This document shows, piece by piece, positions 42,001 to 50,570 of a stretch of 60,000 nucleotides of DNA; within the stretch, counting starts at the first letter, position 1; the number at the start of each line of letters is the position of its first letter. The DNA comes from Antedon mediterranea. Lineage: Eukaryota > Echinodermata > Crinoidea > Comatulida > Antedonidae. Made by a program: the position numbers and the translations under genes. The notes under the pieces were generated by a model, which was given only the letters and a program-made list of their open reading frames with translations, was not told where the DNA came from and searched no databases. The stretch spans positions 31,565,001 to 31,625,000 of the forward strand of contig NC_092673.1 in NCBI RefSeq assembly GCF_964355755.1. Reading direction: 5' to 3'.

Positions 42001-45000
42001 GACTAGTAAATGTGTGTACACTCACCTGCTGTTCTTTAACCACTGGTTCCATGTTTTTATATGCATATCAGGGATGATCTCCAAATCTCCATCTTCAACT
42101 GCTTTCACAGCAGCAGCAGCCATTTCAGTGCAGTTTACAAACCATTGAGATTTTACCAGTGGTTCTACAATGTCCTTTGAACGACTAAAAACACAAATCA
42201 TAAAACTCAGTGTTAATAATACATTCATGTAGAAAGTCAAAATAGAAATATAAAACATACATTTAAAACTCTATCTACACTATCAAACTAGTTTGACAAA
42301 AACTGTTTGATGTGCCTAAATATATTGTAATTTTTTAGATGTTTTTATATGAATGGTTTTATGCTATATTTGTTTTTATAGTGTTTTCTTTGTTATTATG
42401 ACGAGCAATGAATTTCCTTTTTGAGGATCAATAAAAGTTATCTTATCTTATCTTATCTTATATGGTAGTGATATGACATCATCATGTCCACATATGGGCA
42501 CATCAGATTTTTTTGTTACATAATAAAGTTTGATAGTGTAGACAGAGCTTCCCTTTGCAAAAAAACCGTATACGAACGTATACGATTTACATACGTTTCG
42601 TATATGTTTCGTATAGGAAGTCCACTTCGTATACGAAACGTATACGTCAATTCGGAAGTTCCTGCCCGCATAATAAACATATACGAACCGTATACGATCA
42701 TTTATAAACAATTTCCTAATTATACGATCCGTATACGACGACGCGTGTATACAAACTGCATCGTATTACCAAGCGAAAAGGGACTGTCCCTCTTTTTACA
42801 AGACGACGATGGCAGGAGCATCTTGACTTCAATAATTAGTGTACAATTTGTTTTTTTTTTCAGTCGGTATATGTACATTAAATAAATAAATAAATATTAA
42901 ATTGGGCCCGCAGTATATTCAATTTAAAACTAGTAAGTAAAATCCATAAATTACGATTTAATAAAAATGTAGAATACATGTGGCTCCCTATTATATATAT
43001 GGAATATGGAATTCTAGCTAGCTAGGCTATAGGCATATTGTATTGATGGAGTAAGAGCAGTTTTCTGTTTGGGCTCATGCCTATTACTTGCTCCTGGCAA
43101 GATGAATTGTAATATATTTACTTTTGCCGAATAAATATTATTATTATTATTAATTGTATATATCGAATATGCAGTATATAGCTACTGCAGCAGCTCTAGT
43201 AAACTAAGAGTAACTAGGCCTGGGAAAAATACGCCAAGGAAAAGAGTCTGTGGTACACTCATTGTGAAAATAAGCTAGCTAGCTAGCTTTCCCCCATATA
43301 TTAGATTTGGTTATATTGTATTATTTTAATAACCTACTCTAGCTAGTAGTATATCAACAACGGTGAAATGGAAATACGATGCATTATGGATATCATCGTT
43401 GCAGAGTTAGGGGGTGCCAACAAAACATTCAACAGCCAGAAATACAAAAAAGAAGCTCCGACGTTTTAGAGCATTTTACTATTTTAGGCATACAGAACTA
43501 ATTGCTGTAAATTTCCTAGAGTTGTCACTGATAAATACAATTTAACATAACCTACATATAACTTAAAAAATCCAAATGATAAATTGTACGTGAACGCAGT
43601 AAAACCAACCAGTTAAATGTTTGTTAAATAATTATTTTACATCTCCCTGGTAAAATGGTACCCTACGCCCCCATTTTTATGCCTCCATCATTGATAAGCA
43701 GAGCGGTATTTAATTATTTTTATTATTTAATTCGTAAATTTAAAAAAAAATCGTTAATATAAATATGTGAACCTTTTTGTATATGCGCGGGCGCGATACT
43801 ATTTAATAAGATAGGCTTTATATCATATCATTGGCGTGGAGTGGTAAACAACTATGAGCCTAGTTGATACCGCCTGGTAACTACGTATTGACGTTTTACT
43901 ATAATATTTAATATGCACTGTTAGTGTTACTTTAAAAAGGATATAATAAAACTGTGTACAATATCAGTAGGTAATAGTTTTTTTGTGCCCCCTCTGTACA
44001 CACGCCTGCCGGCTATTTGTTTATCATTTTAATGAAGTAGTACAAGTCTAACTCCAAATAAAGATATAGAACACATTTTGAGAATTCAAAGTGTTGATCT
44101 TTTTTAAGAATCTGATATTACCATGAATCATCTTTTTACATAATATACAGCATAAGCATGTACAATCTAATTTAATTGTCACACAATTGAATTAACAAAG
44201 GACAAGGATTTCAAATAAACTGTTACAAATAAACAATTATTAATGAAATAGTTGGGGTATTGTTGGGTCCATGGGAAATCAACAATGTTTAGTAGACTTA
44301 TTTAATTTGTTATTTAAAGTTGAGGGTAGTTATTTTTTAAACATATTGGAATACCATGAAAATAAAGAAAGATATGTTTTATGATTTCTTAATCACCAAG
44401 CAGAAATACCGCTGAGATAAATGAAAGCAATTCAATCTGTTTGCTACCGGGAATAAATTGAGATTCGATATAATTGTATTTACTATCACCACTATAATTG
44501 TGTTTTGTTTTTTTTCCTCGGCGGAAGTGATCGACTTCATATTCAAAATCCGAATGTATTCATCGTTAAATAATAATTATTATTATTATACAATGACCCC
44601 ACTTCTGTTTTGGGTCATGGTTTTCCTCTTCGGCATTATTTGCCGAATTATTGTTACTCCATCTCCATTGCTACAACACACGTCGCGGAATAATATCGCT
44701 TAACATAACGATGTAATTTGACCACCCAAAGCTCGCACGTGGATGGCATGACGAATTGAGAGGATCGAACGACGTATCCGATGATTCACCCGATGATATG
44801 CATGATTGGCCACCAGGGAGCCGAGTCGACCACGAGTTGGAACTGCAGGCAACCGAGCAACGCTCGGTCGTCGTCGGCGGCTGCACTTACTGACCTCTGT
44901 CATATTTTATAAAGAAAAACTGCAAACAACATCGTCGATTTGTGAATGGCCCCTTGTTTTTTCTAGGCCTACCTAGTAGTTATACCTGTTTAGCGTATTT

Positions 45001-48000
45001 TATTTACTTGCGAAAAACGTTGTTTGAATTTTATCGGTAGCCTAGGCTATCTAATAAATATAGAAATAAATATGATCTTATTTATGTACTAGCTCCTACT
45101 ACTTACTAATAATACTACTAGGCCTAGACTAGGTCTATCTACTAATGGTTGGTGCTAGCTAGGCCTAGGCCAGAGCCTACGTACGTATTTGTTGTAATGA
45201 CAATTTAAATGTTTTATTTAGCTCTATTCTACTCATTACTGCTATTATAATTCATAAAATGGCCTAGTTTGTTCGTATATGATTCGTATACGTCCCGTAT
45301 ACGATATTCTTATCATGAATAAACAACTTATATGTTACGTATGCTAAACGTATACGACGCCAACTCTTTGTGGAGCAACAGAGTGGAAATAATGTAAACA
45401 GTGAAATCGTATACGATCCGTATACGTCGTATACGTTTTCAGCGTATACGGATCGTATACGGCTTTTTTGCAAAGGGTTAAGATAGTGTAGAGCTTTAGA
45501 ATCTGTTCTCCATTTCCTTTCATTGGCTTCCTTCCAAGTTTTACTCACAAATTTGTCCATAAATATCACATTTTTTTTATTATCTAGGCCTATAACTCAC
45601 CTGCATATTGGTACCACCATGGGGTTATCTTTTGTACCTCTGTACAGGTTCATTTCCTTCAGGTACTCCAAAACAGCTTTCCTGGCTAGAAATCTTTTCA
45701 TACCCTAACAAAGATTTTTGTTGTTGATAAATAGTCTTTCTCTTTAAATTCCATTAAAACAAACACAACTTTAGTTAATTAAAACAAACACAATATTTGA
45801 ATATTATAATAATGTTTTTAAAATAATTTGTTGCTAAACAATAACAATGATGTTGAAATAGGTTGGCACATAGACAAGTATTACCTTAAATTGTTGGCCT
45901 ATATCTGTAATGTTTCCTTCATCATCTATCATTTGTAGAAATGGGAGATTATTTCGCTTGCCACAGTCATAATCATTGGGGTCATGAGCTGGGGTAATCT
46001 TGACGGCACCTGAGAAACAATGAAGGAACAATTTAAATGTATTTTATATCTATACTTCAAGAGAATGAAGTCCTGTCCATTTAGGACTCCTTCAAGAGGG
46101 CCTCTTTAAATACAGTAAAACTGTTTAAAAAAAAAAAAAAAAATTAAGAAGCTGATGGTGACAAACTTCTCCAAAAACTGAATAGGGCATGTGGTGCAGT
46201 GTGTTAGAACGTTTGACTACTAATTGTGAGATTGCAAGTTCAAATGCAATACTGCTTGTATCCTTAGGAAAGGAACTTACATTTGCCTCTCTCCACCCAG
46301 GTGTACAAATGGGAACCCGGTTAGATCAAAACACAACTTTGCGCTGATTACTAGCTGCATTATGGGAGTATGTTTCCATAGGTGTTTGATCCAAAATGGA
46401 TGGGCTAATGCTATGTAGTGCTTAGAGGTTTCAGGTGCTTTATAAATTCAAGATATTATTAAGTGTCAAAGTTTAACACAGTTACATAGATAACCCACCT
46501 GTGCCAAAATTCATATCAACAAAATCATCAGCAATGATAGGGATTGGTTCATTGCGGAAGGGATGGATGACGTTCTTTCCTTGAAGGTGCTTGTATCGTG
46601 CATCCTCTGGGTGTACCGCCACGGCTGTGTCACCAAGCATCGTCTCGATACGTGTTGTAGCAACAACAATCTCTTCATCTACAAAAGAAACGTGCTATTA
46701 AAAATCCAAACAAAACTATAAACTTATTTTTAAGTATGAATCATTTCATTACTGCAATCCGCGTTGAAGTACCGATTCTCGTCAGATCACCGAAGTTAAG
46801 CAATGTTGTGCCCGGTTGCATTCTGGATGCTGTATGCTGTGCTGTATTAACCAGAGAGTGATGATAATATCAGATTAGCATGTGATAGCCATGGGCTCGA
46901 GCCTATCTGTACCATACTCATCCAAGGCAAGATGATTTACTCTCATTGTCTCATCCTGCGGATGGGATGTAAAGCCGTTGGTCCTGTGTACATATAGTGC
47001 ATGTTAAAGAACTTTACACTACACTATTCGAAAAGAGTAGATGATCATCTCCCAAATTTCCTCAGTTTCCAGTTAAGTTTGAGGACAAAGAATAAATACA
47101 TTTAACATCTTCAGGTGGTTTACATACCTGAGTTTTCCACCTTATATGCAAATTCTATTAAAACACCAAATTCAATTTTATCTTCATATCCAGGAACAGA
47201 CAGTAAAGTTTTTCCAGGAAGTTCACGTTTCTCTACCTACAATAAAATAAATCTTATTCATTACTTTGATTTTAAACAAAAGAATCTGATTTTATAAAGG
47301 GACATTAAACAGCACAAGAAAACATCCACAATCGAACCTCTGGAAAATATTCCTTACCTCAATATCAGATATAGCCGACTTTAGTGTGCATGACCAGTTA
47401 ATCAGCCGATTGCTACGATAAATTGTACCATCGGCGTGTAAACGTACAAATGATTCGGACACTGCACGAGAAAGCTTAGGATCCATCGTAAAGCACTCTC
47501 TATCCCAGTCAAACGACGATCCTAACTTACGTAGCTGGTCGTAGATTCTACCACCTTTGCTGCAGGTGAAATATACCAAAATGGTTACAGAAATAGGGAA
47601 AACAGTATTTTAATAAGGGTTGTATAACATGAACTATGAGGATGTTTTTTATATAGCTAGACAATCAGGAGGGAGAAGAGAGATAGAGGGAAACTTCTGT
47701 GTTATTATTGGGAGACTTAAGGCTGCTCATTACAATTATTTGGAGACTTAGGTCTGCTCCTTACTGTTATTTTGGAGGCTTTGGTCTGCTCTGTATTAAT
47801 ATTTGGAGACTTAGGTCTGCTCTGTATTAATATTTGGAGACTTAGGTTTGCTCTGTATTAATATTTGGAGACTTAGGTCTGCTCCTTATTATTATTTTGG
47901 AGGCGAGGTATGTCCTTACTATTATTTGGAGACTTAAGTATGCTCTGTATTATTATTTGGAGACTTAGGTCTGCTCCTTACTGTTATTTTGGAGGCTTTG

Positions 48001-50440
48001 GTCTGCTCTGTATTAATATTTGGAGACTTAGGTCTGCTCTGTATTAATATTTGGAGACTTAGGTTTGCTCTGTATTAATATTTGGAGACTTAGGTCTGCT
48101 CCTTATTATTATTTTGGAGGCGAGGTATGTCCTTACTATTATTTGGAGACTTAAGTATGCTCTGTATTATTATTTGGAGACTTAGGTCTGCTCCTTACTG
48201 TTATTTTGGAGGCTTAGGTCTGCTCGGTATTAATATTTGGAGACTTAGGTATGCTCTGTATTAATATTTGGAGACTTAGGTCTGCTCTGTATTATTATTT
48301 GGAGACTTAGGTCTGCTCTGTATTATTATTTGGAGACTTAGGTCTGCTCCTTACTGTTATTTTGGAGGCTTAGGTCTGCTCGGTATTAATATTTGGAGAC
48401 TTAGGTCTGCTCTGTATTATTATTTGGAGACTTAGGTATGCTCTGTATTAATATTTGGAGACTTAGGTCTGCTCTGTATTAATATTTGGAGACTTAGGTC
48501 TGCTCTGTATTATTATTTGGAGACTTACGTCTGCTCTGTATTAATATTTGGAGACTTAGGTCTGCTCTGTATTATTATTTGGAGACTTAGGTCTGCTCTG
48601 TATTATCATTTGGAGACTTAGGTCTGCTCCTTACTATTATTTTGGAGACTTAGGTCTGCTCTGTATTATTATTTGGAGACTTAGGTCTGCTCTGTATTAA
48701 TATTTGGAGACTTAGGTCTGCTCTGTATTATTATTTGGAGACTTAGGTCTGCTCTGTATTAATATTTGGAGACTTAGGTCTGCTCTGTATTATTATTTGG
48801 AGGCTTAGGTCTGCTCTGTATTATTATTTGGAGACTTAGGTCTGCTCCTTACCGTTATTTTATAGGCTTAGGTCGGCTCTGTATTAATATTTAGAGGCTT
48901 AGGTCTGCTCTGTATTATTATTTTGGAGACTTAGGTCTGCTCTGTATTCTTATTTGGAGGCTTAGGTCGGCTCTGTATTATTATTTGGAGACTTAGGTCT
49001 GCTCTGTATTAATATTTGGAGACTTAGGTCTGCTCTGTATTATTATTGGGAGACTTATGTATGCTAAGGAAGTCAGATAATTGGTCTCTTACTCATTTTT
49101 CCACTTCCAAGCTTCTTCAACAAATTTCTCCCTTCCGATGTCGTGCCGTGTGAGACCTTTTTCCCGCCATAGTCGTTTCTCAACCACAACTTGTGTAGCT
49201 ATGCCAGCATGATCGCATCCTGGGTTCCATAAGCAAACTTTTCCTTTCATTCGATTCCTAGAAAATAGAAATTATTTTGTTTGTCTGTCATACAGATAGC
49301 ATATGAAATTATGAGTTTGTTTTTGTGTTGATTTTGTATTGTAGTATTAAATACATTTAACACTTAGTTTTAGTGTTATTGTTTTTGTAGGACAAAGTGA
49401 ATGACAGGTATCAAACACTTTTGTAAAGTTTCATTGATAAACCAATTTTTTTCAGAATTTATGGTCAACCATAACATTTCATAAAATCGCGCATAACTTA
49501 CGCTGCATGACTCAAATGTCATATAACAAAGTTTCCTGCACATCTACAGTTTAAGGTTAATATTTTGACAAAGTTATACAATCTTATGTTGACAAGAATG
49601 AGAGATATGTGTGCAACAAAATTCGCGGAAAGAAAGAATCAAGAAGAAGATGTAAAAAAGATCCTGACAATCACAAGGGTTATCCGCAACAAAAGCTGCG
49701 ATTAAGCAAAAAAAAATGATGATGATCTCATACAATCACAAGAAGTTATCGGCCAAGGTGCTGATAACTAATAAAAAGTGTAATGAAGACAGATATCTTT
49801 TTAAGAAAAAGATTCAACACACTGGGCAACACACTTTATTTTAAAGAAAAAACCTTTAAATTTGTAATTCAAGTACAATTCAACTTACCATCTAGTTAAG
49901 GCATCTTCAATAGCATTAGTTAGAGCATGTCCTAAATGCAGACTACCGGTCACATTAGGGGGCGGTATACATATCATAAAGACATCTTTTGGATCTACAT
50001 TTTCTAAACATTCTCTCTGCAATAAGAAAAATTAATTTATTAATTAAACTGCTTGAACTAAGAAAGTTTTAAGGCAATTTAAAACAACCAAAAAAAGATA
50101 GAGATGATACTTACTCCGTATTCTGGTTTAAAGAAGCCCATTTTTTCCCACCATTCATACCACGCAGCCTCAACGTACACCGGACTGTAGGAGTCGGGCA
50201 GTTGGCACACAGTATCTGAGATGCAAAAACAAAATATTGTTATTACATTGATTTTGCAAAATGTGTTTTTTTCTTTCTACTAGACATTCATCTTAAAGTG
50301 AAGTGTGAAGTGTTTGTTGCATTTTTTAAAAGAATAATAATTGTTGTACCTTTCCTTTCTCCAGGTTTTGTTTTAGCATCATACACAGTTACTGTAACTT
50401 CTTTTTTCTCTTTTTTCTTCTTCTCTTTTTTTTCTTTACC
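32992..50440 (-). CDS. VARS1: Valyl-tRNA synthetase, cytosolic, 21 exons (C-terminal 1001 residues)
   Basis: Charges tRNA-Val with valine in the cytosol. The exons listed separately join in phase over 3006 bases to TGA at 32994-32992. Order of parts: Lys-rich N-terminal linker, class I catalytic core with HLGH (residues 91-94 of this part), the CP1 editing domain ([23 protein letters not shown]) that removes mischarged Thr, the second catalytic half with DTWFSSG and KMSKS (600-604), the anticodon-binding helices ([27 protein letters not shown]) and a C-terminal coiled coil. The sequence follows animal cytosolic VARS1 without gaps in the core. Upstream GST-like or linker exons were not found between 50441 and 60000. 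Introns are crowded with transposons and minisatellites, but no exon is broken. Confidence 0.95.
33689..33721. repeat. G-rich low-complexity tract
   Basis: A run of about 14 G followed by (GGA)n. Could form a G-quadruplex on the plus strand; on the transcribed pre-mRNA it is C-rich. Confidence 0.8.
33862..34235 (+). mobile_element. LINE 3' end fragment
   Basis: The plus strand reads GPTQWNNLD, then [14 protein letters not shown], the usual LINE C-terminal tail (W-N-LP-x-IK-x-SF-x-F-K), a stop, and an AT-rich 3' UTR ending in AATAAATATATATAAATATA. Clade within the CR1/L2 group cannot be told. Confidence 0.65.
34523..34672 (-). CDS. VARS1: VARS1 exon (coiled coil)
   Basis: Between GATTATAG and GTTATTAATTG. 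50 codons of charged heptads ([18 protein letters not shown]). Antiparallel coiled coil of the tRNA-binding arm. Confidence 0.9.
35228..35400 (-). CDS. VARS1: VARS1 exon (after anticodon domain)
   Basis: Acceptor TTTTTTTATAG; ends LMLK before GTACACATTAG. Contains [18 protein letters not shown], matching the animal VARS1 segment before the coiled coil. Confidence 0.9.
35579..35648. mobile_element. Possible short MITE remnant
   Basis: AAGCATTCCCACTAGATACG at one side and TCAAAAGTGGGAACC at the other echo the ends of the 12280-12460 element. Only about 70 bp, strongly decayed. Confidence 0.35.
36054..36165 (-). CDS. VARS1: VARS1 exon (anticodon-domain helix)
   Basis: Acceptor TTTTGGTTTCAG; encodes [17 protein letters not shown] and [12 protein letters not shown], ending before GTACGTAC. 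A partial copy lies just upstream at 36222-36310. Confidence 0.9.
36222..36310 (-). pseudogene. Partial duplicate of the 36054-36165 exon
   Basis: Keeps the acceptor GGTTTCAG and most of the exon, but lacks five bases (shifting the frame) and the last part with the donor. Two ATGATAGCACAC-type short repeats separate it from the functional exon. Probably spliced over. Confidence 0.8.
36390..36600. repeat. About 95-bp tandem repeat carrying a copied exon end
   Basis: Two to 2.5 units of TTACATCTTTAGTTTCTRGAT, then ATATACCCCAGGGTGGGCTT. On the minus strand each unit includes the last codons and the donor (AAAGAT|GTAAG) of the exon at 37484-37690. The copies have lost the rest of that exon. Confidence 0.8.
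36622..37456. mobile_element. 835-bp MITE with AGCCCCTTTCTCACAG ends
   Basis: Inverted termini AGCCCCTTTCTCACAG and CTGTGAGAAAGGGGCT, flanked by GTA on both sides (36619-36621, 37457-37459). The subterminal parts hold many CCGGCAT/ATACCGG repeats. No transposase ORF. A 3-bp target would fit PIF/Harbinger or CACTA-like transposition. It sits 27 bp from the donor-side border of the VARS1 exon ending at 37484. Confidence 0.85.
37484..37690 (-). CDS. VARS1: VARS1 exon (anticodon-binding domain)
   Basis: 69 codons from [13 protein letters not shown] through [18 protein letters not shown] to YPETKD. Donor GTAAGAG. Highly like animal VARS1. Confidence 0.95.
38369..38390. repeat. (GAAT)n microsatellite
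   Basis: Follows an A-run and AATATTGAATG, as in the tails of some LINEs, but no coding remnant is visible. Confidence 0.7.
38450..38605 (-). CDS. VARS1: VARS1 exon (start of anticodon-binding domain)
   Basis: 52 codons, [16 protein letters not shown] to [10 protein letters not shown]; donor GTAAGTG, phase 0. Confidence 0.95.
38934..39209 (-). CDS. VARS1: VARS1 exon (after KMSKS)
   Basis: 92 codons, [13 protein letters not shown] to KPKAKFE, with the conserved [18 protein letters not shown] and [13 protein letters not shown]. The first 12 bases and the acceptor are repeated upstream in the 71-bp array. Confidence 0.95.
39198..39412. repeat. 71-bp tandem repeat, three units, overlapping an exon start
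   Basis: Units begin at 39198, 39269 and 39340 with TTTGTGAAGACC. The first includes the real acceptor (CTACAG|GGTCTTCAC on the minus strand). In the other two the site reads CTACAT, so the AG is lost. Confidence 0.9.
39376..39552. mobile_element. Small MITE with GTGRCCGTATTCACCA ends
   Basis: GTGACCGTATTCACCAATCA at the left pairs with ATGGTGAATACGGCCAC at the right; ARGGGAAA-type inner motifs also pair. Its left end forms part of the 71-bp repeat. Confidence 0.7.
39826..40056 (-). CDS. VARS1: VARS1 exon with KMSKS
   Basis: 77 codons. Contains [14 protein letters not shown] and the adenylate-site loop [14 protein letters not shown]. Donor GTGCGT, phase 0. Confidence 0.97.
40519..40589 (-). 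CDS. VARS1: VARS1 exon (DTWFSSG)
   Basis: 71 bases; encodes [19 protein letters not shown], the catalytic-core segment before the KMSKS exon. Confidence 0.95.
40645..40824 (+). mobile_element. RTE-like LINE C-terminal fragment
   Basis: The plus strand reads [18 protein letters not shown], then [14 protein letters not shown] and TGA at 40822-40824, the typical C-terminus of RTE-type elements. 5'-truncated; lies in a VARS1 intron, antisense to the gene. Confidence 0.7.
40932..41037 (-). CDS. VARS1: VARS1 exon
   Basis: 35 codons plus one base, [17 protein letters not shown] to EKIQLEQ; between GCTTTATAG and GTAATTC. Confidence 0.93.
41266..41464. mobile_element. Short MITE with AAGCGTGTTTTCCTGTC ends
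   Basis: Inverted ends AAGCGTGTTTTCCTGTC and GACAGGAAAACAGGCTT; inner parts rich in ATCGTT/AACGAT. Shares the tip TAAAGCGTG with the MITE at 12280. Confidence 0.75.
41522..41612 (-). CDS. VARS1: VARS1 exon
   Basis: Encodes [18 protein letters not shown] to VPRGE, the conserved block after the editing domain. Donor GTTTGT. Confidence 0.95.
42026..42184 (-). CDS. VARS1: VARS1 exon
   Basis: Encodes [17 protein letters not shown] to [11 protein letters not shown], the end of the CP1 insertion. Acceptor GTTTTTAG, donor GTGAGTG. Confidence 0.95.
42266..42550. mobile_element. MITE with CTCTATCTACACTATCAAAC ends
   Basis: The left end (42266-42310) and the right end (42475-42550) are inverted: CTACACTATCAAACT and TGATGTGCC pair with their complements. 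An L2-like LINE tail (42300-42460) is inserted in the middle. Confidence 0.75.
42300..42460 (+). mobile_element. L2-like LINE 3' tail
   Basis: AATTTCCTTTTTGAGGATCA, AATAAAAGTTATC and a (TCTTA)n tail: the standard 3' end of L2-type LINEs. Compare 31955-32020. Non-coding. Confidence 0.75.
42551..45477. mobile_element. 2.9-kb element with CGTATACG-rich ends
   Basis: Inverted termini CCCTTTGCAAAAAAACCGTA and its near-complement TACGGCTTTTTTGCAAAGGG. The first about 200 bp and the last about 210 bp are packed with the palindrome CGTATACG and variants (GTATACGA, CGTATATG). The interior has no long ORF; a short plus-strand frame at 44715-44889 (rich in Asp/Ser) might be a transposase relic. GATAGTGTAGA...GCTT occurs directly outside both ends (42532, 45482). 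It lies in a VARS1 intron. Non-autonomous; superfamily unknown. Confidence 0.75.
43020..43155 (+). mobile_element. Possible LINE 3' tail
   Basis: GCAAGATGAATTGTAATATA, then AATAAATATTATTATTATTA, ending in a (TTA)n tail. Inside the 2.9-kb element. No coding part. Confidence 0.4.
45601..45704 (-). CDS. VARS1: VARS1 exon
   Basis: Encodes [18 protein letters not shown] to NPMVVPIC. Acceptor CTTTGTTAG, donor GTGAGTT, phase 2. Confidence 0.93.
45885..46009 (-). CDS. VARS1: VARS1 exon (editing site)
   Basis: Encodes [17 protein letters not shown], whose Asp belongs to the CP1 editing pocket, to IGQQFK. Donor GTAATAC. Confidence 0.95.
46183..46455 (+). mobile_element. tRNA-derived SINE
   Basis: Starts GGCATGTGGTGCAGTGTG (box A-like), CAAGTTCAAATGC (box B-like), then GCCTCTCTCCACCCAGGTGT and a tail region ending TTTATAAATTCAAG with TATTATTA. 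Related to 12018-12205. Preceded by an A17 run at about 46127. Confidence 0.75.
46499..46678 (-). CDS. VARS1: VARS1 exon (editing domain)
   Basis: Encodes [20 protein letters not shown] to FVDMNFGT: the Thr-rich loop of the CP1 editing domain. Donor GTGGGTT. Confidence 0.96.
46757..47090 (+). mobile_element. 5S-rRNA-derived SINE (SINE3-like)
   Basis: 46757-46832 follows 5S rRNA closely (GTTGAAGTACCGATTCTCGT, GATCACCGAAGTTAAGCAA, then GCCCGGTTGCATTCTGGATG). The RNA is not complete, so this is not a 5S gene. Behind it lies a body with CATCCTGCGGATGGGATGTA, AAGCCGTTGGTCCTGTGT and CGAAAAGAGTAG, a core shared by SINEs of many marine invertebrates as far as I recall. It lies in a VARS1 intron. Confidence 0.7.
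47128..47236 (-). CDS. VARS1: VARS1 exon
   Basis: Encodes [17 protein letters not shown] to AYKVENS. Acceptor TTATTGTAG; donor GTATGTA, phase 1. Confidence 0.93.
47358..47559 (-). CDS. VARS1: VARS1 exon
   Basis: Encodes [20 protein letters not shown] to [14 protein letters not shown]. Acceptor TTTCACCTGCAG, donor GTAAGGA. Very like other animal VARS1. Confidence 0.96.
47697..49073. repeat. 31-bp minisatellite, about 44 units, with 217-bp higher-order repeat
   Basis: Consensus GGAGACTTAGGTCTGCTCTG followed by TATTAATATTT. CTCCTTACTGTTATTTTGG recurs at 47757, 47974 and 48191, exactly 217 bp (7 units) apart, and the variants between are in the same order. The later part of the array lacks this order. 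It lies in a VARS1 intron, ending about 20 bp before an exon's donor-side border. Confidence 0.95.
49093..49257 (-). CDS. VARS1: VARS1 exon (catalytic core)
   Basis: Encodes [20 protein letters not shown] to EEAWKWKNE. Donor GTAAGAG lies only 20 bp from the minisatellite. Confidence 0.96.
49258..49888 (-). other. VARS1 intron without recognised elements
   Basis: AT-rich. A stretch at 49590-49760 (GACAATCACAAGGGTTATCC) may be repeat-derived, but no partner is present here. Confidence 0.5.
49889..50016 (-). CDS. VARS1: VARS1 exon with HIGH motif
   Basis: Encodes [24 protein letters not shown] is the class I ATP-binding signature. Acceptor CTTATTGCAG, donor GTAAGTTG, phase 2. Confidence 0.97.
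50115..50215 (-). CDS. VARS1: VARS1 exon
   Basis: Encodes [20 protein letters not shown] and GFFKPEYG. Donor GTAAGTATC. Confidence 0.96.
50350..50440 (-). CDS. VARS1: VARS1 first exon in the window (Lys-rich linker)
   Basis: Acceptor GATTTTTTTTAG before GGTAAAG, so at least one more exon lies upstream. Encodes [20 protein letters not shown], then KTKPGEKK-like residues (KTKPGERK), as in the eukaryotic linker before the catalytic core. Confidence 0.88.
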
Positions 50441-50570
50441 CTAAAAAAAATCAAAAGTGAATTAAAAAAATAAATACAAAAATAAAAACATAAAGGATTA
50501 TCAAAAAACTTTTACAGTAAGTGTGCTTAAAGAAACTGTTGTGTGTGCTCTGAAACAGTTACAGTATAGT

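Noticed and set aside
44671-44903. Short ORFs on both strands within the CGTATACG element
   Set aside because: No motif recognised. A transposase relic is possible, but the evidence is only an Asp/Ser-rich frame of 58 codons.
46757-46832. Functional 5S rRNA gene
   Set aside because: Only an inner part of 5S is present, with mismatches and no T-run terminator, and it is fused to a SINE body.
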